A DNA stretch of 35,793 nt from Bacillus albus (lineage in GTDB: Bacteria > Bacillota > Bacilli > Bacillales > Bacillaceae_G). This document shows positions 7,799 to 15,491 of this stretch, in pieces. Below the pieces are notes generated by a model, which was not told the origin of the DNA, did not search any database, and was given only the letters and a program-made list of their open reading frames with translations. The stretch is from contig NZ_MAOE01000070.1 in NCBI RefSeq assembly GCF_001884185.1, positions 1 to 35,793 of the forward strand, read 5' to 3'. The translations under genes and the position numbers were made by a program. How positions within the stretch are numbered: the first letter of the stretch is position 1; each line of letters starts with the position of its first letter.

Positions 7799-7860
7799 CG
7801 CCATCCTTTCCTATGATTCTACAGAAAGAATAGCGTATTTTTACACTTTAAGGGGGGTGA
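7799..7860 (-). mobile_element. IS231-like leader fragment
   Basis: This matches 31848-31907: an imperfect inverted repeat (GCCATCCTTTC.../GAAAGAATAGC) followed by A/T-rich DNA ending in GGGGGG. At 31838 the same sequence precedes an IS231-type transposase start, so this is the 5' leader of such an element read on the minus strand. No terminal repeat or transposase remains here. Confidence 0.5.
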
Positions 7861-7937
7861 GAAAAAAATCCAAAAGAAAAATCGATTCCCGAAAAAAATT
7901 TCGAATATTCAATAAAACAAAAAACTAAAAATTGTTA

Positions 7938-8360
7938 TTATTTTTGAATATTACCTAATCCTTTTACTAACTCTTTATCTAATCCTTGTACTAATTCTTT
8001 CTCTGATTCTTTCTCTAATTCTTTATCTAATCCTTTCTCCGATTCTTCATTCTTCTTACTATGCCCCTCTACCATTCCCACTAATATTTCTGTTATTATC
8101 GACATAGGTACACCTTTATCCAATAACATTTTAAGAAATTCAAATATAGAGAGACCTTGTGAGCTAATTGAATTATATTTGTTATTAATATGTTGTTCTA
8201 CATTTTTTTCAGAAAGTTGATTATCCCTAGTCTTATTTTCAGGAATATGTTTTTGATTATTGTTCACTATACGTGAAGTTGTAGTACTTGGAGCTGTATT
8301 ATTTAAAACTGTAGTATTTAAAGGGTAAAGCCTGTTATTTATGCTTGAACTGATTTTCAT
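7938..8360 (-). CDS. Hypothetical protein with charged repeat tail
   Basis: 140 residues; the ATG at 8358-8360 follows AGAGGA. I do not recognise the family. It has no signal peptide and no membrane helix. Residues 1-60 are Asn/Ser/Thr-rich and probably disordered; 65-98 (LSIFEFLKMLLDKGVPMSIITEILVGMVEG) look like two amphipathic helices; 99-140 are a Lys/Glu/Leu tail with a repeated KGLDKELEKESEKELV-type unit of about 16 residues, visible in DNA as repeats of AATTCTTTATCTAATCC. Such a tail can change length by slippage. It sits alone between relics. It may be a real small gene, as the start region is well formed. Confidence 0.5.
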   Translation of the reverse strand: MKISSSINNRLYPLNTTVLNNTAPSTTTSRIVNNNQKHIPENKTRDNQLSEKNVEQHINNKYNSISSQGLSIFEFLKMLLDKGVPMSIITEILVGMVEGHSKKNEESEKGLDKELEKESEKELVQGLDKELVKGLGNIQK

Positions 8361-8528
8361 CTCTCATTTTCCTCTTTCTTTTGTGATAAATTTAATATGA
8401 AAGTGTTATTCCTAGCTAATACAAACGTATAAACATTTCATATTCTCTTTTTACATATTCTTTATGCCATAGTGTTATATCGTATATCTATTTATTATAA
8501 GTATAATATATATTACGTTTAAACTAAA

Positions 8529-8556
8529 TAGAACAGTATATAAATGTATACTGTTC
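8529..8556. terminator. Perfect hairpin terminator
   Basis: AGAACAGTATA (8529-8539) pairs perfectly with TATACTGTTCT (8546-8556), followed by ATTTTAT on the plus strand. No intact gene ends here; on the minus strand it follows the decayed IS231-type transposase. Confidence 0.6.
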
Positions 8557-8584
8557 TATTTTATAATGTTTTAAAAATCACTAT

Positions 8585-8886
8585 AAATAGATTAAATTCC
8601 ATTCTTTTTTGCAGGAAACCTATAGGACTGAAATGCGTTTGAATCTAAAATACAAATACGTATGGAATCGATATTTATTGGTTCGTTGTACAAAACGAAA
8701 TCTCTAGCAAAATATCGTAAGACATATTATGATAAAAAGCTTTAAATATCTAGAAAAAATAATGTAATTTATCAGATACAAATTTAGACATAAAAAATAC
8801 GATCTATTCTTATTTTTCTACAGAAAGAATAAATCGCGTTTTTTCATTTTTGGGGGGTATTTTATTTTGTTAGCTTGATGGTCATG
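8585..8886 (-). mobile_element. IS231-like relic (terminal repeat, leader, decayed transposase)
   Basis: Read on the minus strand from 8886: CATGACCATCAAGCTAA (terminal repeat), a leader with the AGAAAGAATAAATCG hairpin arm, an ATG at 8789-8791 giving MSKFVSDKLHYFF then a stop, and further in another frame IRICILDSNAFQ. The first piece resembles the IS231 transposase N-terminus (compare MSISVSDELQLFAQE at 31840) and ILDSNAFQ resembles the ILDSTAFQ motif carrying the first catalytic Asp of IS4-group DDE transposases. Large internal deletion and several stops: inactive. Confidence 0.6.
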
Positions 8887-8897
8887 TGCTGCTACTC

Positions 8898-9025
8898 CAT
8901 ACCCATCAAGCTAAGATTTTGAATTATTCCAAAATAAAAATTTCATTCTTTCATAGTTGTCCATAGAAGTTCAGTTCGTTTTTTTCATTTATGGGAAGAA
9001 TGTATTTCTTAACTTGATAGCGATG
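8898..9025. mobile_element. IS231-ended mini-element (MITE-like), 128 bp
   Basis: Bounded by CATACCCATCAAGCTAAG (8898-8915) and the inverted CTTAACTTGATAGCGATG (9008-9025). No coding capacity. It lies exactly 11 bp from the terminal repeat of the neighbouring relic; 10-12 bp is the usual IS231 target duplication, so the two may share one target site. Confidence 0.6.
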
Positions 9026-9099
9026 TGGCGAGACCTCTACAATCAATTTATGGATAATCAGATTTAATATCAAATGTAAAAGTTACCAATATATACATA

Positions 9100-9130
9100 T
9101 AAACCAGTATTATAGTTAGATACTGGTTTA
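9100..9130 (-). terminator. Terminator of the LtrA-like gene
   Basis: TAAACCAGTAT (9100-9110) pairs with ATACTGGTTTA (9120-9130), 14 bases beyond the stop of the LtrA-like gene. The T-rich tail on the minus strand is short. Confidence 0.65.
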
Positions 9131-9144
9131 TTTGATGCTTTTAT

Positions 9145-10236
9145 TTATGTACTTGTTAATTTAGCATAGATGATAAAAAATAAGGTTAATTGTCCTATTA
9201 TCGCAATATTCGGCACTACTATAATTAAATTAATAATAAAAAAGACTGCTAAAATTCCTAAAAACAAGCATAAATGATAAATGTTCAAGCGGTGTTGTTC
9301 AAACCTGTATTGATGAAAAACAATTGTAGTTGACAGGAAATAGAGCAATACAGAACCAAAAACAAAATATAAGATAAAAGAATAATAGACCTCATGTAAA
9401 AATAATAATCTAATGGATGCTGCAACCATACTCAAAGACATTAAAATAAATAGATGACCATAAATAATAATTTGACCAGAAGTTTGTCTAGACTTGTCGA
9501 GTTTCTTCTCCATGTTATCGAAATATTGCCACCACATCGAAATAATGAGGATAAATGAAATAATCGCAAAGCTTATTGAATCCCAATTTCCTTGTTTAGG
9601 TTGAATGACCACAAGAGTGCTTATAAGAGCTTCCCCAAAGAGAATAATGGAAAATAGACCAAATCTCTCTAACAAGTGGGCTGTATTTGTAGGAACCTTT
9701 TCTAAACACTTTCTTCCAAGCAGTGGGACAATAATATCGATAAGAATCCCAAAATATAACACAGCATATCGAATCCAAGAATCAAAAAAGACGGATAATA
9801 ATGAAATAACGATTCCAATCCAAAAATATCTTCCTAAAAAGAGTGCTGCTTTTTTTCGAGCCCCCTCTTCTATACGCTGGACAACAAGATATTGAATTGC
9901 AGTCACGACCCTTAAGCCAATATAGCCAATTAAAAAAGAAAGATAATAAGGATCAAAATCAGCTGATAAGCTTGATGTCATTATTAGGACAAAAAACATT
10001 TGCAAGATCAAAAAAATTCGTTGATGAAATAAATCTTTTCCAAACCGGTTAACAAAGATGGTTTGCCCTACCCAAGCCCACCAGATCGGAATAAAAATTA
10101 AGACAAACTTTACTAAATACTCTGCATGGATTTGACCATCTTCAACATGAAGTAAAACATGAGTCGCAGCCGTCACTGCCGCCACAAATAACAAATCATA
10201 AAAGAGTTCTAACCACGTCACTTTCTTTTCTTCCAT
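9145..10236 (-). CDS. LtrA-family (low temperature requirement A) membrane protein
   Basis: 363 residues, ATG with an excellent AAGGAGGGAG ribosome site. The N-terminus WLELFYDLLFVAAVTAATH is the family signature (ELFYDLVFV-type), followed by about ten hydrophobic helices, including TAHLLERFGLFSIILFGEAL with the conserved Glu and Arg, and SMWWQYFD. Family length is 360-400 residues, so this looks complete. LtrA was named from a Listeria mutant that grew poorly in the cold; its biochemical role is not established and transport is only presumed. Single-gene transcript with its own terminator. Family call firm, function open. Confidence 0.88.
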   Translation of the reverse strand: MEEKKVTWLELFYDLLFVAAVTAATHVLLHVEDGQIHAEYLVKFVLIFIPIWWAWVGQTIFVNRFGKDLFHQRIFLILQMFFVLIMTSSLSADFDPYYLSFLIGYIGLRVVTAIQYLVVQRIEEGARKKAALFLGRYFWIGIVISLLSVFFDSWIRYAVLYFGILIDIIVPLLGRKCLEKVPTNTAHLLERFGLFSIILFGEALISTLVVIQPKQGNWDSISFAIISFILIISMWWQYFDNMEKKLDKSRQTSGQIIIYGHLFILMSLSMVAASIRLLFLHEVYYSFILYFVFGSVLLYFLSTTIVFHQYRFEQHRLNIYHLCLFLGILAVFFIINLIIVVPNIAIIGQLTLFFIIYAKLTST

Positions 10237-10318
10237 TTCTGCACTCCCTCCTTATAGTAATAGTATGCTAAAAATATATAGTAATTGGAAGAGAAAATAA
10301 TATAGACATAAACCATTT

Positions 10319-10651
10319 CTCATCGCGGGCGTAGTTACGGATGTTTATGTTGCTTTCCCAGCACTTTCCGCTATAAAAGCTGGGTATGAAGTATTTGCTG
10401 TGACTGATGCTTCAGGAACTTTCAGTAAACAAGTTGCAGATGCTGCCAATACGCGTATGGCACATAGTGGTGTGCAACTTATGAACTGGTTTAGTGTAGC
10501 GTGCGAATTACAACGCGATTGGCGCAACGATGTCGAAGGTTTTGGCAATTTACTTGCTAGTAATCTTACAGGTTATCAAAATATAATTGGAAGCTATAGG
10601 GAGGATTTATGGAAAGGTATTTTACAATTTCAAGTTATGCACCATATATAA
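10319..10651 (+). pseudogene. Isochorismatase-like hydrolase (YcaC type), C-terminal remnant
   Basis: In frame from about 10319: LIAGVVTDVYVAFPALSAIK, VFAVTDASGTF, MAHSGVQLMNWFSVACEL, LQRDWRNDVEGFGNLLASN, stop at 10649-10651. This is the second half of a YcaC-like isochorismatase-fold hydrolase. The N-terminal half with the catalytic Asp and Lys is absent, and the catalytic Cys expected in GVVTDVCV is Tyr (TAT for TGT). Stops precede the frame. The internal GTG at 10400 has no ribosome site. Dead gene. Confidence 0.75.
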
Positions 10652-10717
10652 GAAGAATCCAACAAACTATGATTAATCACTACATTTTCTTTCATAGGAT
10701 AGGATGTCAACGTAAAG

Positions 10718-10742
10718 AAGACACTTTCTATAGTGTCTTTTT
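10718..10742 (+). terminator. Terminator after the isochorismatase remnant
   Basis: AAGACACT (10718-10725) pairs with AGTGTCTT (10732-10739) and is followed by T residues on the plus strand. It also lies just beyond the stop of the small minus-strand gene at 10756. Confidence 0.65.
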
Positions 10743-10755
10743 TGAAATAGTATAC

Positions 10756-10956
10756 CTATGTTAGCTTTTTACACTCTAAAATAAAGTCGATATCCTCACA
10801 AGTAGTATCCTCATTGTAAATACGTTCAATAACTTCCGCTGCATACTCTTTATCTTCATATGTTTCTGCTAATCTCTTTATATAGTTTTTTACAATTTGT
10901 ATCGCTTCTTCCAGGTCTAAATTATTTTTCATTAATTCAGGGTTGAAATATCCCAA
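10756..10956 (-). CDS. Small acidic hypothetical protein
   Basis: 66 residues if translation starts at TTG (10954-10956), which lies 8 bases after AAAGGAG; the in-frame GTG at 10963-10965 lies only one base after that box and is unlikely. The protein is acidic and helical (LDLEEAIQIVKNYIKRLAET, EYAAEVIERIYNED), with two Cys near the end (TTCEDIDFILECKK). I do not recognise the family. An IS231-ended mini-element lies immediately upstream (10990-11109), so its promoter may lie within or beyond that element. Confidence 0.55.
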   Translation of the reverse strand: MGYFNPELMKNNLDLEEAIQIVKNYIKRLAETYEDKEYAAEVIERIYNEDTTCEDIDFILECKKLT

Positions 10957-10989
10957 TTCGTACACTCCTTTTCATTAATGGGGTACCGC

Positions 10990-11109
10990 CATATGTCCAT
11001 AAACCTAACAAATCAGGTTGCCCCAAAACGAAAAAATGAACTTCATTGCTATAAAAGACTCAAATTTTTCGTTTTGGAGCATTATAAAATTTTAACTTGA
11101 TGGTGATAG
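10990..11109. mobile_element. IS231-ended mini-element with internal hairpin, about 120 bp
   Basis: The left end CATATGTCCATAAACCTAAC (10990-11009) and right end TTAACTTGATGGTGATAG (11092-11109) are degenerate inverted copies of the IS231 terminal repeat; outside them lie GGGGTACC on the left and GGGACCCC on the right. Inside, CCCCAAAACGAAAAA and TTTTTCGTTTTGG form a long hairpin that could end transcription of the upstream fusion gene on the minus strand. Confidence 0.55.
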
Positions 11110-11186
11110 GGTGGGACCCCAAACAGTACGATTTTATTTCAAAGACACAACGTTCTTACTACACATTTTTTATTTATCCCACACTC

Positions 11187-13043
11187 TCATCTACTAGTAT
11201 TACTATTTTTTATTACTAATGTTGCCGTTTCACTCGGATGGCTAAGAGGAAAATGATGGCCATATGGAACAAAATCAACCTTACCAAGATGCGATGGAGC
11301 AGAATAACCTCTGTCATAATCCCCCCAAATAATGTGAAGATTACACTTTGTTACTTCATTGAAATCACCTTGATTATTTTTCAGTAGTAAACTGTTAAGC
11401 TGAACCGTAGTATTTAAAATTCTAGGAGAAGTAAAACTGGTCCTTATTTTTTCAATATAATGTTCAGGGATGCTCTCGATACTTTCAAACAAACCATTAC
11501 TTAATAAATAACGCTCTATAAAATTAGTAGTTGCCAGTTTTAATGTCCATTTGTTCATAAATTGAGGAACATTTAGCGATTTAGCATTTTTTTTAACAAC
11601 AGGTGGCTGAAGTAAAGTGATTGAATACTTCTTATCTATGTACTCTTGTACCAATGCTTTCAGAAGAATAAATGCACCGAATGAATGGCCAATTAGATGT
11701 GCACCATTCGTAGCTTTCTCCAATAACTTTTTCACTACATTCAAATAGATATTTAGAAGATTTTTATCTCGTTTAAAAGGAGAACGTCCCAAACCTGGAA
11801 GATCCAAGATCCATACAGGTTGACCAGTTTTTTCATGAAGCTCTTGTGCTAAAGGAAATAAATCCTCTCCATCACTCAATAAACCATGTAATAAAATAAA
11901 CGGTTTACCCTCTCCTTGTAATTGGTAAAGGGTAGTGTTATCGCATAATGTTCGTTTAAATAAATGATTATGCTGGCCATTTTGATATATCATTCGATAA
12001 TCCAGATCAGCTACTACGGCAGGGAGAAATTTCATTACACTCGTCTTCTTAAACCAATCCCCTCCCATAATTTTTTTCGCTGAAACATTTGAAAATTTTC
12101 GTTTTGTAATAAAATTCAGTCCATCAGAAGGAATTTTTGTTATTTTACTTACTCCACTATTCATAATTGTTTTCATAAGCGGCATTGGAACCGAGATTTT
12201 TGGTGCCCTCATATTCATACTTTCCGACATAATACTTAATAATTCAGCAATGTTCTGATCGTGCTGTTTGTCTTCAACAAGTGTATATGTTTGAATAGTC
12301 GGTTGCTCCAACCTGAAAACCTGCACAATAAACTTCGCAAACTCATCGTTTGAAATAAGTGGTAACCTATATCCCTTACCTCCAGGAATCACTGGCATGA
12401 GCCCTCTTCGCATAATCATCACAAGCAAACCTAATCCTGCTATCTGCTCTGTACTCCCTGTTTTGCTACTACCGACTACAGTTGGTGGATTAATTACAGA
12501 AAGTGGATAACCTACTGCTGATGCCTGTTGACGGATATAAAGATCTGCTAAAAATTTTGTTCTCTCATATGGATTTTTTATTTTCAAATAACTGTTTCCT
12601 TCTTTAAACACATCAATTGCAATCTTGCTATTTTTATCATCAAAGGGACTCATATAACCTACAACATGAATAAATTGTTGCAAGCCCTTCAATTGATGAA
12701 TACTTTTAGCTAATTCACTAATATGTTTCGCGCCATTTAAAAATACGGAAGCTGCCTCTTTACTTGTCGCTTGAATATCCATGGGGCCTCCTGCGTGAAT
12801 AATCACATCCGTTTTCAACACCCTCTCCTTATCTTCAGCACTTAGACCTAAATCTATTTTCGTCAAATCACCTTCAATAAAGTGCATAACTGCCTTTTTT
12901 AAGATGCCTCTTTCTTGAAAAATGCGTATTGCTTTACTTTTCGACCTCACTAAAAGAAGAATTTTAACATCCTCTTTGGCTAATTCTTTCACTAATTGCT
13001 TTCCAATAAAGCCTGTTCCACCAGTTAAAAATACTGTTCTCAT
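11187..13043 (-). CDS. SDR (thioester-reductase-like) - alpha/beta hydrolase fusion
   Basis: 618 residues in one frame. Residues 1-350 are an extended short-chain dehydrogenase/reductase: NAD(P)-binding TGGTGFIG (7-14), VIIHAGG (80-86), active-site Tyr159 and Lys163 in NPYERTK, and INPPTVVG. It resembles the NAD_binding_4 fatty-acyl or thioester reductase group. Residues about 370-612 are an alpha/beta hydrolase: oxyanion HG at 386-387, nucleophile Ser454 in GHSFG, acid Asp575 or Asp577 (WGDYDRG), and a His in GHHFPLSHP (596-602). All catalytic residues are present, so both halves look active. It may process an acyl or ester substrate in two steps. The TetR gene lies 58 bp upstream on the same strand and a perfect palindrome occupies the gap, so repression by that TetR is likely. 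The substrate is unknown. Confidence 0.88.
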   Translation of the reverse strand: MRTVFLTGGTGFIGKQLVKELAKEDVKILLLVRSKSKAIRIFQERGILKKAVMHFIEGDLTKIDLGLSAEDKERVLKTDVIIHAGGPMDIQATSKEAASVFLNGAKHISELAKSIHQLKGLQQFIHVVGYMSPFDDKNSKIAIDVFKEGNSYLKIKNPYERTKFLADLYIRQQASAVGYPLSVINPPTVVGSSKTGSTEQIAGLGLLVMIMRRGLMPVIPGGKGYRLPLISNDEFAKFIVQVFRLEQPTIQTYTLVEDKQHDQNIAELLSIMSESMNMRAPKISVPMPLMKTIMNSGVSKITKIPSDGLNFITKRKFSNVSAKKIMGGDWFKKTSVMKFLPAVVADLDYRMIYQNGQHNHLFKRTLCDNTTLYQLQGEGKPFILLHGLLSDGEDLFPLAQELHEKTGQPVWILDLPGLGRSPFKRDKNLLNIYLNVVKKLLEKATNGAHLIGHSFGAFILLKALVQEYIDKKYSITLLQPPVVKKNAKSLNVPQFMNKWTLKLATTNFIERYLLSNGLFESIESIPEHYIEKIRTSFTSPRILNTTVQLNSLLLKNNQGDFNEVTKCNLHIIWGDYDRGYSAPSHLGKVDFVPYGHHFPLSHPSETATLVIKNSNTSR

Positions 13044-13057
13044 ATAAAATCTCCTTT

Positions 13058-13077
13058 TTAGTACTATTCAGTACTAA
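13058..13077. promoter_or_regulatory. TetR operator before the fusion gene
   Basis: TTAGTACTATTCAGTACTAA is a perfect 8-bp inverted repeat with a 4-bp spacer, between the tetR stop and the fusion gene start (13043). A matching site precedes tetR at 13689-13708, so this is very probably the binding site of that regulator. Confidence 0.75.
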
Positions 13078-13101
13078 TTTGATGTAAAAAAAATGCTTCT
13101 T

Positions 13102-13668
13102 TTATCGAAGCAATTTTAAAAAATGATCTGCTGTTTTCGTAATTACAGTTGCATCCTTCAATGTTTCTGAAATAAATAACGCTCCTTCAAGATTTGTAAT
13201 AAAAAGTGATGCAACCTCATCAATATTAATCGTATTTCTGAATTCTCCATTCTCTACCCCTTGTTTAAGTAATAGAGAAACTTTCTTTTGTAATCCTGTA
13301 AAAAAAAGACCTATTTTTTCTTTTATTTGCGTGGCCTGTGTAGGACTTTGAATATAAAGAGTAATAAATGGACAGCTGCCCTTATACTCTCTCGACTGAA
13401 CTCCTTGTGATAATTGCTTTAAAAACAGTTGGATACGATCTTCAACTAAAAATTGGCTCTGAGAAATTACGTCATCAATTGCAGATTGATACATTTCAAT
13501 CCAATAATCAACGACCCCTTCTAATAGTACTTCCTTATTAGAAAAGTGATAATACACATTAGACTTTGAAACTTTGCTTACACGTACTAATTCATCCATA
13601 CTTGTATAAGCAAACCCTTTTTCTAAAAATAATGTTGCAGCTACTTCAATCACACGTTTTTGATTCAT
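13102..13668 (-). CDS. TetR/AcrR-family regulator
   Basis: 188 residues from the ATG at 13666-13668, which has AAAGGT seven bases upstream. An ATG six codons earlier (13686) has no ribosome site and abuts the operator. The N-terminal helix-turn-helix is clear: RVIEVAATLFLEKGFAYTSM then VSKSNVYYHFSNKEVLL. The C-terminal ligand domain (about 55-188) is of the TetR_C_16/YfiR-like kind, with CPFITLYIQSP. It is followed by the reductase-hydrolase gene, and the same palindrome occurs in front of both genes, which points to self-repression plus control of the fusion enzyme. The inducer is probably related to that enzyme's substrate; this is inference. Confidence 0.9.
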   Translation of the reverse strand: MNQKRVIEVAATLFLEKGFAYTSMDELVRVSKVSKSNVYYHFSNKEVLLEGVVDYWIEMYQSAIDDVISQSQFLVEDRIQLFLKQLSQGVQSREYKGSCPFITLYIQSPTQATQIKEKIGLFFTGLQKKVSLLLKQGVENGEFRNTINIDEVASLFITNLEGALFISETLKDATVITKTADHFLKLLR

Positions 13669-13688
13669 TAATTTTACCTTTGTCATAA

Positions 13689-13708
13689 ATAGAACTATAT
13701 AGTACTAA
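13689..13708. promoter_or_regulatory. TetR operator before tetR
   Basis: ATAGAACT (13689-13696), spacer ATAT, AGTACTAA (13701-13708): the same palindrome as at 13058 with the right arm identical and the left arm 6 of 8 matching. It lies 21 bases before the chosen tetR start. Confidence 0.7.
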
Positions 13709-13864
13709 TTTAAATATTGCAAGTATTTATGTTAATTTTGAAAAAATTTTGATTAAAAAAATTCCACTAACATTGATTTTACTAAAAAAAAAATCTTATT
13801 TTGAATAAAGTTGAACTGAACCCCGAAATTGTTAATTCACTATCGCCTAATAGGGGTCACCATA

Positions 13865-14032
13865 CATGCCCATCAACTTAAGAAAAAGAAATGCCCCCTG
13901 ATTCAAGTTGTCTAGCGAAAAAATCACGTTTTAATCGACTTCTTTATCATGCATACCTTTCTATAAATTACTAGATATGAAACAAGGATCGTTTCATATC
14001 TAGTAATTTACTTGATTAGCTTGATGGGTATG
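13865..14032. mobile_element. IS231-ended MITE-like element, 168 bp, carrying a hairpin
   Basis: The left end CATGCCCATCAACTTAAGAA (13865-13884) equals the IS231 terminal repeat consensus as I know it; the right end GATTAGCTTGATGGGTATG (14014-14032) is its inverted partner. The similarity continues outward (AGGGGTCACC left, GTGCCCCT right). It has no coding capacity. Inside, a perfect 19-bp stem (AAATTACTAGATATGAAAC, 13965-13983, with 13991-14009) with a 7-base loop lies within 80 bases of the SDR stop codon and probably serves as that gene's terminator. Confidence 0.75.
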
Positions 14033-14043
14033 GAGTAGTGCCC

Positions 14044-14808
14044 CTATAAACAAAACCCACCAGAAACATCTAAAATTTGCCCTGTTACCCAGCGACTATC
14101 AGAAGAAGCAAGGAATGCTACTGCATCTGCAATATCTTCAACTTGCCCTATTCGTCCGTACACAGATGAATTCATAGCAAAATTTCGTATTTCCGGATTA
14201 TCTAGCAATTTCGCATTCATATCTGTCTTCGTATATCCAGGCATAATTGTATTCACTGTTATACCTCTTTCTCCAAGATGTTTAGCTAGAGGCAGTGTCA
14301 TCGTATTAAGCGCACCTTTACTTAAGCCGTATGCAATTGAGCCTGTAAAACCAAGCCTTACTTCAGCTGATGAAATGTTAATAATGCGGCCCTCTGCTCG
14401 TATTAATGGTAATGTTTGCTGGATTAAAAAGAATGGTGCTTTCATATTTACAGACATAATTTCATCAAAAACTTCTTCTGTCGTATTTTCAATCGTTCCT
14501 TGTGTACCTATCCCTGCATTGTTTACTAAAATATCAATCTCTGGTGTACCAACTCTTATTTGTAATTCATTCTTCAATTGTTCTACTAGCTTTTTGACAC
14601 CATCAATTGAATTGAGTTCAGCTTCAATTAAGAACGCTTTTCCTCCATTAGATTCAATCTCACTAATCGTTTCATCTGCGGCTGCCTTATTTCGACCGTA
14701 GTGAATCGCAACTAATGCTCCATCTTTCGCCAATCTCATCGCAATCGCACGGCCAATTCCGCGACTCGCTCCTGTTACTAATGCTACTTTTCCATTAAGA
14801 TTCTTCAT
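14044..14808 (-). CDS. Short-chain dehydrogenase/reductase (FabG-like)
   Basis: 254 residues from the ATG at 14806-14808, nine bases after AGGAAGG; the ATG nine bases earlier touches the ribosome site. Classical SDR: cofactor motif TGASRGIG (12-19), NNAG (96-99), Asn121, Ser147, Tyr160 and Lys164 (YGLSK), PGYTKTD, and the C-terminal VTGQILDVSGG. The basic Arg16 in the Gly-rich loop favours NADPH. It reduces or oxidises a carbonyl/alcohol substrate that cannot be named. It is transcribed away from an Lrp/AsnC regulator 167 bp upstream, which may control it. An IS231-ended element begins only 12 bases after the stop. Confidence 0.92.
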   Translation of the reverse strand: MKNLNGKVALVTGASRGIGRAIAMRLAKDGALVAIHYGRNKAAADETISEIESNGGKAFLIEAELNSIDGVKKLVEQLKNELQIRVGTPEIDILVNNAGIGTQGTIENTTEEVFDEIMSVNMKAPFFLIQQTLPLIRAEGRIINISSAEVRLGFTGSIAYGLSKGALNTMTLPLAKHLGERGITVNTIMPGYTKTDMNAKLLDNPEIRNFAMNSSVYGRIGQVEDIADAVAFLASSDSRWVTGQILDVSGGFCL

Positions 14809-14975
14809 TTCTTCCATCCTTCCTAAATTTCCGTTTGATGAATGCTATACTTATATTTTCATGCAAAAACCAATCATTTTAAATATAGATTTATAGGTAA
14901 TTTAGTTCGTTCACTTATGATATTATAGTTATAATTTATGATTCACTTTAGAAAACAAAACAAGGAGGCTACACA

Positions 14976-15416
14976 ATGCAAAACACAGTAAAACTGGATG
15001 AAATCGATCATAAAATTATGAACTTGTTGTATGAAAATGCGAGAATTTCCGTTTCAGAAATAGGACGGATTATATCCATGACGCAACCTGCTGTAAAAGA
15101 GCGTATTAATAAACTTGAAGATCAAGGAGTTATAGCGGCTTACCGAACAAAATTTGAGCCTTCTAAAATTAATAAAAATATTCAAGCATTCATTATGTTT
15201 AAAACGAGCCAATGCACTGATTTTATCCAATATTGTAATGCCGCTCCTGAAGTAACAGATTTATATCGAATTAGCGGGGAATTTAATTATATGATGAAGG
15301 TCATGAGCGATTCGATGGATTCTCTCGCTGCATTTTTAGACTCTTTAATGCAATTTGGATTATCGTCTCCTTTAATTGTTTTAAAGAGTGAGTTTGAGGA
15401 GAAATTGTCGTTCTAA
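14976..15416 (+). CDS. Lrp/AsnC-family transcription regulator
   Basis: 146 residues; ATG after AAGGAGGCTACACA. Residues 8-60 are the AsnC helix-turn-helix (LDEIDHKIMNLLYENARISV, ISMTQPAVKERINKLEDQGV), and 65-140 the RAM effector domain (IQAFIMFKTSQC, LYRISGEFNYMMKV). Family members form octamer-like assemblies and usually respond to an amino acid. It is divergent from the SDR gene and shares a 167-bp region with it, so SDR control is a reasonable guess. It converges on the M20 amidohydrolase, with a shared terminator at 15459. Length is normal. Confidence 0.93.
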   Translation: MQNTVKLDEIDHKIMNLLYENARISVSEIGRIISMTQPAVKERINKLEDQGVIAAYRTKFEPSKINKNIQAFIMFKTSQCTDFIQYCNAAPEVTDLYRISGEFNYMMKVMSDSMDSLAAFLDSLMQFGLSSPLIVLKSEFEEKLSF

Positions 15417-15458
15417 TAAAGGCATAAGAGAATTAGCATCAGATTTCCTGAAAAAAGA

Positions 15459-15485
15459 AAAGGGAGTGGATCCCCCACTCCCTTT
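15459..15485. terminator. Bidirectional terminator
   Basis: AAAGGGAGTGG (15459-15469) pairs perfectly with CCACTCCCTTT (15475-15485). It stands between the convergent lrp-like and M20 genes and is preceded by A-rich and followed by T-containing DNA, so it can serve both strands. Confidence 0.85.
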
Positions 15486-15491
15486 AACCAT

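Noticed and set aside
7799-8886. Repeated short hairpins considered as a CRISPR array
   Set aside because: The copies are few, unevenly spaced and variable; they are IS231 leaders and ends.
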